NCBI GenBank assembly: GCA_964473255.1
Contig: CAYYOT010000001.1
Span: forward strand, 1 to 64,000
From: Kuafuiihalomonas sp964473255
GTDB lineage: Bacteria; Myxococcota; Kuafuiibacteriia; Kuafuiibacteriales; Kuafuiibacteriaceae
Length of the DNA stretch: 64,000 nt
Direction of reading: 5' to 3'
Both the position numbers and the translations under genes were made by a program. A model generated the notes under the pieces. It worked only from the letters and a program-made list of their open reading frames with translations. It did no database searches and had not been told where the DNA came from. Positions 25,225 to 34,037 of this stretch are shown here, one piece after another; within the stretch, counting starts at the first letter, position 1, and each line of letters opens with the position of its first letter.

Positions 25225-26295
25225 ATGACCATGGAAGCCACCGTCGCCGCCCCTCGAGAATTCCCGCCCCCCACGGTCCTGGGGCGCTTACTTGGCGTCG
25301 CGCGCACGCGCGGGCTCGTCGATCTGTCCGAGGCGCTGGTCGCGCTGAACGCATTCGTGGCCGATGACCTGGAATCGATCGAAGCCGAGCTAGCGACGAC
25401 GCCAACGCGCGACGACCTGGTCGGTCGTTCGGCCCAGCATCTCCTCGATCTGAAGGGTAAACGACTCCGCCCGCTGTGCGTTGCGCTGGCGGCCCGGCTC
25501 GGGAGCGGATGGTCGCCGGCCGTCCGGCATCTGGCTTCGGCCGTCGAACTCGTGCACAGCGCAACGCTGCTTCACGACGACGTCGTCGACGACGGGGATC
25601 AGCGACGCGGCGAGCCCACGGCGCGCGTCCGATTCGGAAACGCGGCGAGCGTCTTTGCCGGCGACTGGCTGCTGATTCAAGCCCTACGCCATGTTCGTAC
25701 GGCCAGCGTGGAGGGGCTTCTGGACCGGCTGCTCGATATCATCGACGAGATGATCGACGCCGAGGCGGTTCAGCTCGAGCAACGCGGGCGGCTCCGCGCA
25801 GACCGGCAGACCTACTTCCATGTGATCGAAGGCAAGACCGCTTCTCTCTTTCGGTGGGCAATGCTGGCCGGGGGTCGCGCCGGAGGCCTCGAATGGTCGG
25901 CCTGTGAAGCATTGTCCCGGTACGGGAACGACCTGGGCATGGCCTTCCAGATCGTCGACGACGCGCTCGACGTCGTCGGCGACACGCACACCACCGGCAA
26001 GGCCCTGTTCACCGACCTCCTCGAGGGCAAATTGACCTATCCGCTCTTGGTGGGAATGGAACGCGACCCATCGCTCAAAGCCGAGCTCGAGGCGGTCGTC
26101 GCCGGCGAGGTACCCGACGACCTCGCGGCCCGCATCGGGACCGCGCTGGAGCGGAGCGGGGCGCTCGATGCGGCGTTCAGGCTCGCCCGCGAATACGCGG
26201 ATCGGGGACGCCGTCATTTGGAGCGGCTGCCCGCGTCCGACGCTCGCGACGGACTCGAACTGGTGGCTGAAGTTGCCGTGGACCGGCGGGGCTGA
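25225..26295 (+). CDS. Polyprenyl diphosphate synthase (trans-isoprenyl chain elongation)
   Basis: The 356-residue protein carries the first aspartate-rich motif LLHDDVVDDGDQRRG near residue 115 and the second QIVDDALDVVGD near residue 241, plus GKRLRPL near the N-terminus. It should build the long isoprenoid tail, probably for menaquinone given its operon. Chain length cannot be read reliably. The frame is open back to a GTG at 25210 that lies inside the operator palindrome; ATG at 25225 or 25231 is preferred. It is the first gene of a nine-gene operon. Confidence 0.9.
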   Translation: MTMEATVAAPREFPPPTVLGRLLGVARTRGLVDLSEALVALNAFVADDLESIEAELATTPTRDDLVGRSAQHLLDLKGKRLRPLCVALAARLGSGWSPAVRHLASAVELVHSATLLHDDVVDDGDQRRGEPTARVRFGNAASVFAGDWLLIQALRHVRTASVEGLLDRLLDIIDEMIDAEAVQLEQRGRLRADRQTYFHVIEGKTASLFRWAMLAGGRAGGLEWSACEALSRYGNDLGMAFQIVDDALDVVGDTHTTGKALFTDLLEGKLTYPLLVGMERDPSLKAELEAVVAGEVPDDLAARIGTALERSGALDAAFRLAREYADRGRRHLERLPASDARDGLELVAEVAVDRRG

Positions 26296-26304
26296 GGTGC
26301 AGTC

Positions 26305-27300
26305 GTGATCGTGACTCTGCAAAGCAGCTCTTCTCCCGACCGAGTAAAGGCGGCCCTCGTCGAGCGGGGGCTCTGGGTTCAGCGATTGGACGGCATCGCC
26401 ATGGACGGGTCGACCTCCGTCCAGTTCCTCGTGCAGGGGCACTCGCAGCCGATCGATGCCGAGGCCTTGCTCGAACTCGAGGGCGTGGCCAGCGTGGCGA
26501 TGCCCGGCTCGAGTCACCCCGAGCTCGACGGACGTCCATCGACCGTCCAGGTCGGTCCCCATCACATTGGCCCCGAGGCTCCGTTCGCCGTGATCGCCGG
26601 GCCATGCTCGTTGGATTCGGAAGATCGGATCCGGATGTTGGCGGAGCGAGTGAGTCAGGCGGGCGCTCGTTTTCTTCGCGGTGGCGCTTTCAAGCCGCGG
26701 ACGTCGCCGTACGCTTTTCAAGGTAAGGGTGAGGAAGCGCTGCGGTGGATGCGTCGCGCAGCCTCCGACTTCGGCCTGGCCGTGGTCACCGAGTGTTTGA
26801 GCGAGCTGGACGTCGAGCTGGTCGCCGAGTACGCGGACATGGTCCAGGTGGGCTCACGGAACATGCACAACTATGCTCTCCTCAAGAGCGTTGCTCGGGC
26901 GGGGCGCCCGGTCCTCCTGAAGCGAGGCATGGCGGCGACCGTCGAGGAGTGGCTGCTCGCCGGAGAGTATCTGGCCGTCCACGGATGTCCCGGCGTCGTC
27001 TTTTGCGAGCGCGGGGTCCGAGGCTTCGATTCCGCCATGCGAAACCTGCTGGATCTCGCGGCGGTCGCCCATCTGGCGGTGGTCCATGGGGTACCGGTCG
27101 TGGTCGACCCCTCGCACGCCACCGGGCGTCGCGATCTCATCGCGCCGCTGGCCCGGGCCGCCCGGGCGGTCGGAGCGCACGGCGTGATGTTCGAGACCCA
27201 CGACGACCCCGGTCGCGCTCTTTCGGATGGACCTCAGGCTCTCCCCGTGGACCGGGCTCAGGCCTTGGTGCGGGAGCTGCAGAGTGGAGGGGCACGATGA
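26305..27300 (+). CDS. aroF: 3-deoxy-D-arabino-heptulosonate 7-phosphate synthase, ferredoxin-like-domain type
   Basis: The 331-residue protein has an N-terminal ferredoxin-like regulatory domain (about residues 1-70, MIVTLQSSSSPDRVKAAL). The catalytic barrel follows: IAGPCSLDSEDRI, LRGGAFKPRTSPYAFQGKG, MVQVGSRNMHNYALL, LLKRGMAAT and DPSHATGRRDLI. This is the Thermotoga-like type I beta subgroup, in which the added domain mediates feedback inhibition. It makes the first intermediate of the shikimate route to chorismate, the menaquinone ring precursor. The start is GTG, with GAGG 7 bases upstream. Its stop overlaps the HMG-CoA reductase start as ATGA. Confidence 0.93.
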   Translation: MIVTLQSSSSPDRVKAALVERGLWVQRLDGIAMDGSTSVQFLVQGHSQPIDAEALLELEGVASVAMPGSSHPELDGRPSTVQVGPHHIGPEAPFAVIAGPCSLDSEDRIRMLAERVSQAGARFLRGGAFKPRTSPYAFQGKGEEALRWMRRAASDFGLAVVTECLSELDVELVAEYADMVQVGSRNMHNYALLKSVARAGRPVLLKRGMAATVEEWLLAGEYLAVHGCPGVVFCERGVRGFDSAMRNLLDLAAVAHLAVVHGVPVVVDPSHATGRRDLIAPLARAARAVGAHGVMFETHDDPGRALSDGPQALPVDRAQALVRELQSGGAR

Positions 27301-28493
27301 CGTCGAGAAAATCCGGGAGCAGCCGGATCTCCGGCTTTCATCGGCAGCCGGTCGACGAACGCGTGGACACGCTTCTCGCTCAACTCGAGCTTTCGGACGA
27401 GGCTCGTGCGTATCTGTCGAGCGGCGGGGACATCTGCGTCGCCGACGTCGATCGGATGAGCGAAAACGTCGTGGCGGGCACCTACCTGCCGCTGTCGGTC
27501 GCGCTGAACTTCCGCGTGAATCAGCGCGATGTACTGGTGCCCATGGCCGTCGAAGAGCCCTCCGTCGTAGCCGCCGCGTCCAACGCCGCGCGGCTGGTGC
27601 GGATCAGCGGCGGATTCGTGGGCGAGGCGGAAAGGCCGGTGATGACCGCGCAGGTTCAGTTCGACGACGTCCCCGACGTGCTTCGCGCGAAGGCGATCGT
27701 CGAAGCGCATCGGGGCGAACTCCTGGAAGCGGCGAACCGAGCCATACCCCGCATGGTCGACCGCGGGGGCGGCTGCAGGGACCTGGAGGCTCGGGTCATC
27801 GACGAGGAGGACGGGATTTTCGTCGTTCACTTCCACGTCGACGTGTTGGAAGCCATGGGAGCCAACCTCGTCGACACCGTCGCCGAGGCCACCGCCCCGA
27901 AGATCCGCGACCTGATCGGCGGGGACATCGGCCTGCGGATACTCACCAACCTCAACATCCGACGAATGGTTCGGGTCGAGGCGCGCGTGAGCGCCGAGGC
28001 GCTGGGCGACAGTCGCCTGGCCGCCCGCGTCGCCCGCGCTTCGAGATTCGCCGAGCGTGACGTCTATCGGGCCGTGACCCACAACAAGGGTATCATGAAT
28101 GCGGTCGACGCCGTCGCCGTCGCGATGGGGCAAGACTGGCGCTCGATCGAGGCGGCGGCCCATGCGTACGCGGCCCTCGAGGGAGGCTATCGGCCACTGG
28201 CTACCTGGTCTCGCACCGACGAGGGTCTTCGGGGTGCACTCGAGATGCCGCTGGCCGTCGCCACCGTGGGTGGCTCGACCCGGGCGCACGCCGGTATCCG
28301 AACCGCGGTCGAGCTCATGAAGCCCAAGAACGCCCAGGACTTGGCCGTGATCATGGCCGCCTCCGGGTTGGCCTGCAATCTCGCGGCTCTGCGAGCGCTC
28401 GCCGGCGAAGGGATCCAAAAGGGTCACATGCGGCTGCACCGACGGAAGAACGGCAGTTCGCACCTGCCGAAGCCCGCGGAGGAGAGGTCATGA
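27297..28493 (+). CDS. Class II-like hydroxymethylglutaryl-CoA reductase with a short C-terminus
   Basis: The 398-residue protein matches class II enzymes across SENVVAGTYLPLSVALNF, VPMAVEEPSVVAAAS, GGGCRDLEARV, VTHNKGIMNAVDAVAVAMG and GIQKGHMRLH. The catalytic Glu of EEPS, Lys264, Asp280 and His377 are all present. It interconverts HMG-CoA and mevalonate. Only 21 residues follow His377; Pseudomonas mevalonii HMG-CoA reductase has about 47, forming a flap. There is no room for a frameshifted remainder, because ubiE starts within the stop codon. Placement beside polyprenyl synthase suggests a biosynthetic role in isoprenoid supply. Confidence 0.9.
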   Translation: MTSRKSGSSRISGFHRQPVDERVDTLLAQLELSDEARAYLSSGGDICVADVDRMSENVVAGTYLPLSVALNFRVNQRDVLVPMAVEEPSVVAAASNAARLVRISGGFVGEAERPVMTAQVQFDDVPDVLRAKAIVEAHRGELLEAANRAIPRMVDRGGGCRDLEARVIDEEDGIFVVHFHVDVLEAMGANLVDTVAEATAPKIRDLIGGDIGLRILTNLNIRRMVRVEARVSAEALGDSRLAARVARASRFAERDVYRAVTHNKGIMNAVDAVAVAMGQDWRSIEAAAHAYAALEGGYRPLATWSRTDEGLRGALEMPLAVATVGGSTRAHAGIRTAVELMKPKNAQDLAVIMAASGLACNLAALRALAGEGIQKGHMRLHRRKNGSSHLPKPAEERS

Positions 28494-29203
28494 CGGCAGC
28501 GACCACGTCCGACGGTTCGGGGGCGATGTTCGACCGCATCGCCCGCCGCTACGATCTCCTGAACCGGATCAACTCACTAGGGCTCGACCAAGGATGGCGG
28601 AAGAAGACCGTGGCCACGGTCGACCCGCAGCCCGGTGAGCGCATCCTCGACCTGGCCACCGGGACCGCGGACCTCGCGATCGCTTTGAGCGCGGCGGCCG
28701 GGGACGTCGAAGTCGTTGGTGTCGACCCGTCGACCCAGATGCTCGATGTCGGCCGAGTCAAGGTGGCGCAACGGGAGTTGCGGGACGTGGTCGAGCTCGT
28801 CGAGGGCGACGCTCAGCAGCTCGATTACCCCGACGACGCCTTCGACGCCGTCACGATGGCCTTCGGGATCAGAAACGTGCCCGACCGCCGTCGCGCCCTA
28901 AAGGAGATTCTTCGCGTACTCCGCCCGGGCGGTCGCCTGGCCATCCTCGAGCTTTCCGAGCCTCGAAACGGGCTGATGAGTGCGATGGCTCGGCTGCACG
29001 TTCACTATGTCGTGCCTTTGGTGGGGGCGGCGCTGTCCGGGCCTTCCGAGTACCGGTACCTCAAGGATTCGATTCAAGCCTTTCCGCCGCCCGAAGTCTT
29101 CGTCGGACTCATGTCCGAGGCTGGTTTCGTCGACGCCGGGTACGAAGCGCTGACCTTCGGCGCCTGCGTGCTCTTCACCGGGTGCAAGCCTCAGGCGTCA
29201 TGA
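28490..29203 (+). CDS. ubiE: Demethylmenaquinone methyltransferase (UbiE/MenG)
   Basis: The 237-residue SAM methyltransferase has the signature FDRIARRYDLLNRINSLGLD near residue 11, the SAM loop ILDLATGTADLAIAL and MAFGIRNVPDRRRAL. It adds the C-2 methyl group of menaquinone, the last step. Its start overlaps HMG-CoA reductase as ATGA, preceded by GGAGAGG. Although placed before menF in the operon, it acts last in the pathway. Confidence 0.94.
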   Translation: MTAATTSDGSGAMFDRIARRYDLLNRINSLGLDQGWRKKTVATVDPQPGERILDLATGTADLAIALSAAAGDVEVVGVDPSTQMLDVGRVKVAQRELRDVVELVEGDAQQLDYPDDAFDAVTMAFGIRNVPDRRRALKEILRVLRPGGRLAILELSEPRNGLMSAMARLHVHYVVPLVGAALSGPSEYRYLKDSIQAFPPPEVFVGLMSEAGFVDAGYEALTFGACVLFTGCKPQAS

Positions 29204-30501
29204 GCGAGGCAGCCGCGGTCTGGATCGAGCGCTGGCTCGACGCCGCGGCTCGGTCGAAGGCATCCTCACCAGCCGGCCTCCGAGCGGTCACGGTCCTCGG
29301 TGAGCCGACCCTCTTCGCGCGAGCGACCCACCCCGGGTTTCGCTTTGCGTTCGATTCGGCGACCACCGACCTGTCCGCCTCCGGCATCGTCCACCGGATC
29401 CGATCGGACACCGGCGCACGCCTGGGAAAGCAAGCAACCGCGCTGCTGCATCGACTCCACCACGTGGGCCCGGCCGATGCGCCGAGGCTCCCTCTGGTGG
29501 GCGGTCGAGCGTTCGACGGAGGCCTCGACCACACACCCTGGGAGACGTTCGGCGAAGCGACGCTGGTGTTGCCTCGCTTCGTCTTCCGCCGCGTGGAAGG
29601 ACGTGTGTACGGCACCGTCGTCCTTCGCGCTGGCGAAACGATCCCGGAGGTGGGGTCGGAGCTCGCCTTCGAGACCGCGCCCAGCGTGCCTTCGCTGACG
29701 TCGGACACGGCGGTTGAAAGAGACCCGCGGGAAGACTTCGAGATCCGCGTACGCGGCGTGGTCGACCGTATTCGCGCGGGTGAGCTGCAGAAAGTCGTTC
29801 TCAGTCGTCGGTCGCGGATGCTCCGCGGAGCCGACGAGCCGATGGTGTGGGCCCGGCTTTCTCGACCTGACCCGCATTCGGCCCGGTTCCTGATGGCCTT
29901 CGGCGGCCGTTCGTTGGTCGGCGCGTCACCCGAGCTGCTGGTCCGCCTTCGGGGGGCTGCTCTCGAGACCGATGCTCTGGCCGGCAGCGCCCCGCCGGAC
30001 GAAGGCGAGGCGCTGCAGCGTTCGAACAAAGACCAGGAGGAGCACGCCAAGGTGGTCGAGCATCTCCGCTCGGTTTTACAAGCGCAGGGGGCGGAGCCTC
30101 GACACGCCGTCACGCCTATGGTGCGGGACTTGGGCTACGTCTGCCACTTGTGGACGCCGGTGACGGCTCGCGTCCATGGAGGCGATGCCTGGGACTGGGC
30201 GTCGGCGCTTCACCCCACCCCGGCGACCGGCGGCTGGCCATGTCGCGACGCGCTTCGCGTGATCCGCGAGATCGAGCCGGATCCCCGCGGCTGGTACTGC
30301 GGAGCGCTCGGTTGGGTCGATGCGGCGGGCGACGGTGAGTTCTATGTCGCTCTTCGCTCGGCTCTGCTCGAACCCAAGGTTTGTACCGTCTTCGTCGGAG
30401 TCGGGCTCGTGGCCGGCTCGGATCCCGGTCGCGAGTGGCGCGAGACGCTGTGGAAGGAGCGCGCGATGCTCGGCGCTCTGGGGGTCGGGCATGCGGTTTG
30501 A
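29200..30501 (+). CDS. menF: Isochorismate synthase
   Basis: The 433-residue chorismate-binding protein carries the late motifs LQKVVLSRRSRM, GASPELLVRLRGAALETDAL, the SAPPDEGEALQRSNKDQEEH segment and HPTPATGGWP. It converts chorismate to isochorismate, the entry to menaquinone synthesis. It could also be an isochorismate synthase for a siderophore, but men genes on both sides decide for menF. ATGA overlap with ubiE; start at MSEAAAVW. Confidence 0.93.
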   Translation: MSEAAAVWIERWLDAAARSKASSPAGLRAVTVLGEPTLFARATHPGFRFAFDSATTDLSASGIVHRIRSDTGARLGKQATALLHRLHHVGPADAPRLPLVGGRAFDGGLDHTPWETFGEATLVLPRFVFRRVEGRVYGTVVLRAGETIPEVGSELAFETAPSVPSLTSDTAVERDPREDFEIRVRGVVDRIRAGELQKVVLSRRSRMLRGADEPMVWARLSRPDPHSARFLMAFGGRSLVGASPELLVRLRGAALETDALAGSAPPDEGEALQRSNKDQEEHAKVVEHLRSVLQAQGAEPRHAVTPMVRDLGYVCHLWTPVTARVHGGDAWDWASALHPTPATGGWPCRDALRVIREIEPDPRGWYCGALGWVDAAGDGEFYVALRSALLEPKVCTVFVGVGLVAGSDPGREWRETLWKERAMLGALGVGHAV

Positions 30502-32176
30502 GGTGATGCAGGGCGAGTGGTTTCGCCTCGTGATGGGGAGCCTCGCATCGTCGGGCGTGACCGACGCCGTGGCGAGCCCCGGCTCTCGCTCGGCTCCGCT
30601 GGTCGTAGCCGCTGCCGAAGAGCCGCGGATCCACGTTTTCGCTGCTTACGACGAGCGGTCCGCGGCCTTCATGGCGCTGGGTTTGGCTCGGGCCTCCGGT
30701 CGGCCGACCGTCCTCATTCGGACGTCGGGGACCGCGACCGCTCACGACTTCCCCGCGGTGATCGAAGCATCGGAGGACTGCGTTCCCCTGCTCATCCTGT
30801 CTGCGGACCGACCGTTCGAACTTCAGGCCGCTGCTGCGCCCCAGACCACGGATCAGCGTCATCTCTTCGGCCGCTTCGTCCGCGCCGACTTCGAGCTCGG
30901 TTTGCCGAACGAAAACGGTCTCAGCGGGGCCGCCCGAAGCGCGGCGCGCGCGGTGTTCGCGACCATCCACCCCGTCCCCGGACCGGTTCACGTCAACTGC
31001 CGGATGCGCAAGCCCCTCGAGCCTCGGCCGCCGGAAGCCGCGGATGAGCGCTCGCTCCAGGAAAGGGTCACCGAGCTCATCGCCTCCCCTCGGCGGCAGG
31101 TCGGAACCCGCCCGCGGTTCGGATCCGCCGCCTTGGCCTCCGTCGTCGACGACCTGACGGCCGCCCGGGCGGGCGTGATCGTTGCCGGCCCGCTTCCGCC
31201 ACCTCCCCGCGGCGAAGATCTGGTGAACGCGGTCGGCGAGTTCGTCGAGCGCTCCGGCTTCACTTTGGTGGCCGAGACGACGAGCCAGCTCCGCCGCCCC
31301 GACCTGAACCCCGCCGACGACTTCGATTGGACCCCGCCACATGCCGATGTCGCGGTTCTGCTCGGTCGATATCCGAGTTCCCGCAACCTGCAGGGTGTAT
31401 TGCGGAGTGCCCAGGTTGTCCTCTCCGTCGACCCTCATCGGCCCGCGGACCCGGACGGTCGAGCGGCCGCCAGCTTTCACGGGCCGATCGAGACCTGGCT
31501 GCGGATCGCGGCGGCGGCGTTCGCCGGCAAGCGACCCCCGCAGGCGCGTCGGCCCCCGCGGTGGCCCGCGGTCACCAAAGGTCTCGACGCGACGGACTTC
31601 TGCGAGGCTCATGCGGTACGGACCGTCGCCGATGCCCTGAGCCCCGGCACCTCTCTCGTCTTGGGCAACAGTCTACCGATCCGTCTGTTCGACCGGTTCG
31701 TACCCGCGAGTGAACTTCCGACGGGGCGGATCTTCCATCAGCGCGGCGTGAACGGCATCGACGGTCTCGTGAGTGGAGCGGTCGGAGTGGCCCATGAGAC
31801 CGATGGACCGACGGTCGCCGTGCTGGGTGACCTGTCGTTCCTGCACGACCTGAACGGCATGGCCTTGGCTCGGTCCTTGGAACGCCCGCTGGTGGTGGTC
31901 GTCCTGAACAACCGCGGAGGTCGCATCTTCGAGGAGCTTCCGCTGGCGGACAAGGCCGGGGCCGAAGTGATGGCCTTGTTCACGACGCCTCATGCCTTCG
32001 ATCTCACGGCGGCGGGTCGCCTGTACGACGTGCCCGCCGCTGCGGTCGACGACGCCGCGTCGCTCGCCCGGGAGCTCTCGCAGGCCATCGGTCGAAAGGG
32101 CGCGTCCCTGATCGAGGTGCGGTGCCCGCCCGGTCGACTGGCTGTGGCTCACCGGAGCATCCTGGGAGTTCTGTGA
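30491..32176 (+). CDS. menD: 2-succinyl-5-enolpyruvyl-6-hydroxy-3-cyclohexene-1-carboxylate synthase
   Basis: This 561-residue thiamine-diphosphate enzyme has SPGSRSAPLVVAA near residue 30, DERSAAFMALGLARASG with the ThDP-activating Glu nearby, TSGTATAHDFPAVIEA, RGVNGIDGLVSGAVG and VLGDLSFLHDLNGM. It joins isochorismate to 2-oxoglutarate-derived succinic semialdehyde. The start ATG at 30491 overlaps menF by 11 bases; ATG at 30506 preceded by GAGG is an alternative. Confidence 0.95.
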   Translation: MRFEVMQGEWFRLVMGSLASSGVTDAVASPGSRSAPLVVAAAEEPRIHVFAAYDERSAAFMALGLARASGRPTVLIRTSGTATAHDFPAVIEASEDCVPLLILSADRPFELQAAAAPQTTDQRHLFGRFVRADFELGLPNENGLSGAARSAARAVFATIHPVPGPVHVNCRMRKPLEPRPPEAADERSLQERVTELIASPRRQVGTRPRFGSAALASVVDDLTAARAGVIVAGPLPPPPRGEDLVNAVGEFVERSGFTLVAETTSQLRRPDLNPADDFDWTPPHADVAVLLGRYPSSRNLQGVLRSAQVVLSVDPHRPADPDGRAAASFHGPIETWLRIAAAAFAGKRPPQARRPPRWPAVTKGLDATDFCEAHAVRTVADALSPGTSLVLGNSLPIRLFDRFVPASELPTGRIFHQRGVNGIDGLVSGAVGVAHETDGPTVAVLGDLSFLHDLNGMALARSLERPLVVVVLNNRGGRIFEELPLADKAGAEVMALFTTPHAFDLTAAGRLYDVPAAAVDDAASLARELSQAIGRKGASLIEVRCPPGRLAVAHRSILGVL

Positions 32177-33057
32177 ACCAGCCGAATCGATGGACCACGT
32201 GGTGGCTGGCCAGTCGCCCAAAGACCCTTTCCGCGGCCGCGATACCGGTCGTCGTGGGAACGTCGGTTGCTGCGCACCTGGATAGCCTTCGCTGGGGCCC
32301 GGCCCTCGCGGCCCTCGGAGGGGCACTCGCAATCCAGGTCGGTACGAACTTCGCCAATGACGTCTTCGACTACGAGCAGGGCGCCGATACGTCGGACCGT
32401 ATCGGCCCGACGCGCGCCGTGGCCGCGGGATGGCTGAGCCCGGCCGAAATGCGCGGCGGCATGGTGGCGGCCTTCGTGGTCGCCACCCTCTTCGGGGCCT
32501 ATCTGGTCTCGGTGGCCGGATGGCCGGTGATCGTCATCGGCGTCTTTTCGATTCTCTCCGGTGTTTTTTACACCGCGACTCGCCACTCGCTGGGCTACCT
32601 GGGACTGGGCGACCTCTTCGTTCTCATCTTCTTTGGGTTCGTTGCGGTGGGAGGGACGGTCTTCGTCCAAGCCGGTAGCTGGCCACCCCTTGCCGTCTGG
32701 GCCGCCGTACCGGTCGGTGCCTGGGCCACGAACATCATCGTGGTCAACAACCTGCGCGACCGAACGTCCGATGCCGAAGCGCAGAAGCGCACCCTCGCGG
32801 TTCGATTCGGCCGAAGGTTTTGCCTCGCCGAGTACACCGTTTTGGCTGCCCTCTCCTATGTCGTTCCCCTCGCGCTGATGTTTCAAGGGATGTCGGCGTG
32901 GGTTCTGCTTCCGCTGGTGAGCATGCCTTTCGCCATCCGCCTCATTCAGCGCGTGTGCCGCACCGATGGTCCGGAGCTCAATCCTCTGCTCGGCGCCACG
33001 GCTCGTTTGCTCTTCGTATTTGGAGGCTTGTTCGCGGTGGGGCTGTGGCTGAGCTGA
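32173..33057 (+). CDS. menA: 1,4-dihydroxy-2-naphthoate polyprenyltransferase
   Basis: The 294-residue UbiA-family membrane protein has about eight helices and the two aspartate motifs NDVFDYEQGADTSDR and NNLRDRTSDAEAQKRTL that bind prenyl diphosphate. N-terminal ASRPKTLSAAAIPVVVG is typical. It attaches the polyprenyl tail made by the first gene of the operon to the naphthoate ring, in the inner membrane. The start is GTG overlapping the menD stop (GTGA). Confidence 0.95.
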   Translation: MNQPNRWTTWWLASRPKTLSAAAIPVVVGTSVAAHLDSLRWGPALAALGGALAIQVGTNFANDVFDYEQGADTSDRIGPTRAVAAGWLSPAEMRGGMVAAFVVATLFGAYLVSVAGWPVIVIGVFSILSGVFYTATRHSLGYLGLGDLFVLIFFGFVAVGGTVFVQAGSWPPLAVWAAVPVGAWATNIIVVNNLRDRTSDAEAQKRTLAVRFGRRFCLAEYTVLAALSYVVPLALMFQGMSAWVLLPLVSMPFAIRLIQRVCRTDGPELNPLLGATARLLFVFGGLFAVGLWLS

Positions 33058-34037
33058 GTCGGGTTCGGCTCGACGTTTGGCGACTTTGGGACCGCGGAAT
33101 ACGGTTCGAGCAGTCGCACCGCTCGTGGAAGGAGCGCGAGAGCGTGCGGCTTCGCCTGACCCTGGGCTCGGGAGCCTGGGGCGAGGGTGAAGCCGCCCCG
33201 CTGGAGGGTATCTCTTCCGACGACATCGAATCGGCGTGGGCGGCGGCGTTGACGCTGAGCCGCAAAGACCTGGAGCTGCCGGCCGTGCCTCGAGCCGGAG
33301 CGCTGCCGGATGGATTGCCGCCCTCGCTGATGTTCGCGCTCGAGACCGCCTGGCTGAATGCGGCCGCGCGCACGTTCGATCGCACGATCATCGAGATGCT
33401 CGGAGGAGATGCCCGCCGTCGATTCTCCGTCAACGGCGTCGTCGATCGACTCGGAGCCGAAGGCGTGGGGCGTGCACGAGCGCTCATGCAGGATGGCTTT
33501 CGGTGCCTGAAAGTGAAGGTCGGCCGTCCGGCGAGCACCGATGCCGAGCTGGTTCTCCTCGATGGGCTGGTCCGCGAGGTTTCGAGCCCGCTCCGGCTGG
33601 ATGCCAATGGACGCGCCGGGACCGCGCTCGTGGACTGGGCTCGAAGCGCAGCCGAGCGTGGTCAGCTGGAGTATTTCGAAGAGCCGGGTCGCCCGGCGCT
33701 CGGCGTGCCGGTCGCCCGAGACGAGTCTTTGGCCGCCGAGCCGGAACCGCCTCGGCTCGATTGCGATGTGGTCGTTCTCAAGCCCACGATCCTCGGCGGC
33801 CTGTTCCGCGCTCGGCGCTTCGCCGAAGCCGCGCGACGGTCGCGGATCGATGTCGTCGTGACCCACGCGATCGAGACGGGACCGGGTTTCGATGCCTGCG
33901 TTGCCCTGGCGGCGGTCCTCGGGTCCCCGCGACGCGCTCAGGGCGTGGCGCCGCACGGGCTCTTGCGGCCCGGACTGCGGCCGTGGGTGATCCGGCAGGG
34001 CGTCATGCGGTGGAAGACGACGGGGGGGCGGTCGTGA
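33045..34037 (+). CDS. menC: o-Succinylbenzoate synthase
   Basis: The 330-residue enolase-superfamily protein shows the catalytic KxK lysine in LKVKVGR, metal ligands in LRLDANGRAG and YFEEPG, then VARDESL, and the second lysine in VVLKPTILGG. It dehydrates the MenD-derived cyclohexadiene to o-succinylbenzoate. The start is probably the GTG at 33045, 13 bases inside menA; no ATG is near. Its stop overlaps menE as GTGA. Muconate-cycloisomerase relatives look similar, but the operon decides. Confidence 0.93.
   Translation: MAELSRVRLDVWRLWDRGIRFEQSHRSWKERESVRLRLTLGSGAWGEGEAAPLEGISSDDIESAWAAALTLSRKDLELPAVPRAGALPDGLPPSLMFALETAWLNAAARTFDRTIIEMLGGDARRRFSVNGVVDRLGAEGVGRARALMQDGFRCLKVKVGRPASTDAELVLLDGLVREVSSPLRLDANGRAGTALVDWARSAAERGQLEYFEEPGRPALGVPVARDESLAAEPEPPRLDCDVVVLKPTILGGLFRARRFAEAARRSRIDVVVTHAIETGPGFDACVALAAVLGSPRRAQGVAPHGLLRPGLRPWVIRQGVMRWKTTGGRS

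Noticed and set aside
26745..27296. Upstream extension of the HMG-CoA reductase frame
   Set aside because: It overlaps the DAHP synthase gene in another frame and shows no family similarity; the ATGA junction at 27297 gives the natural start.
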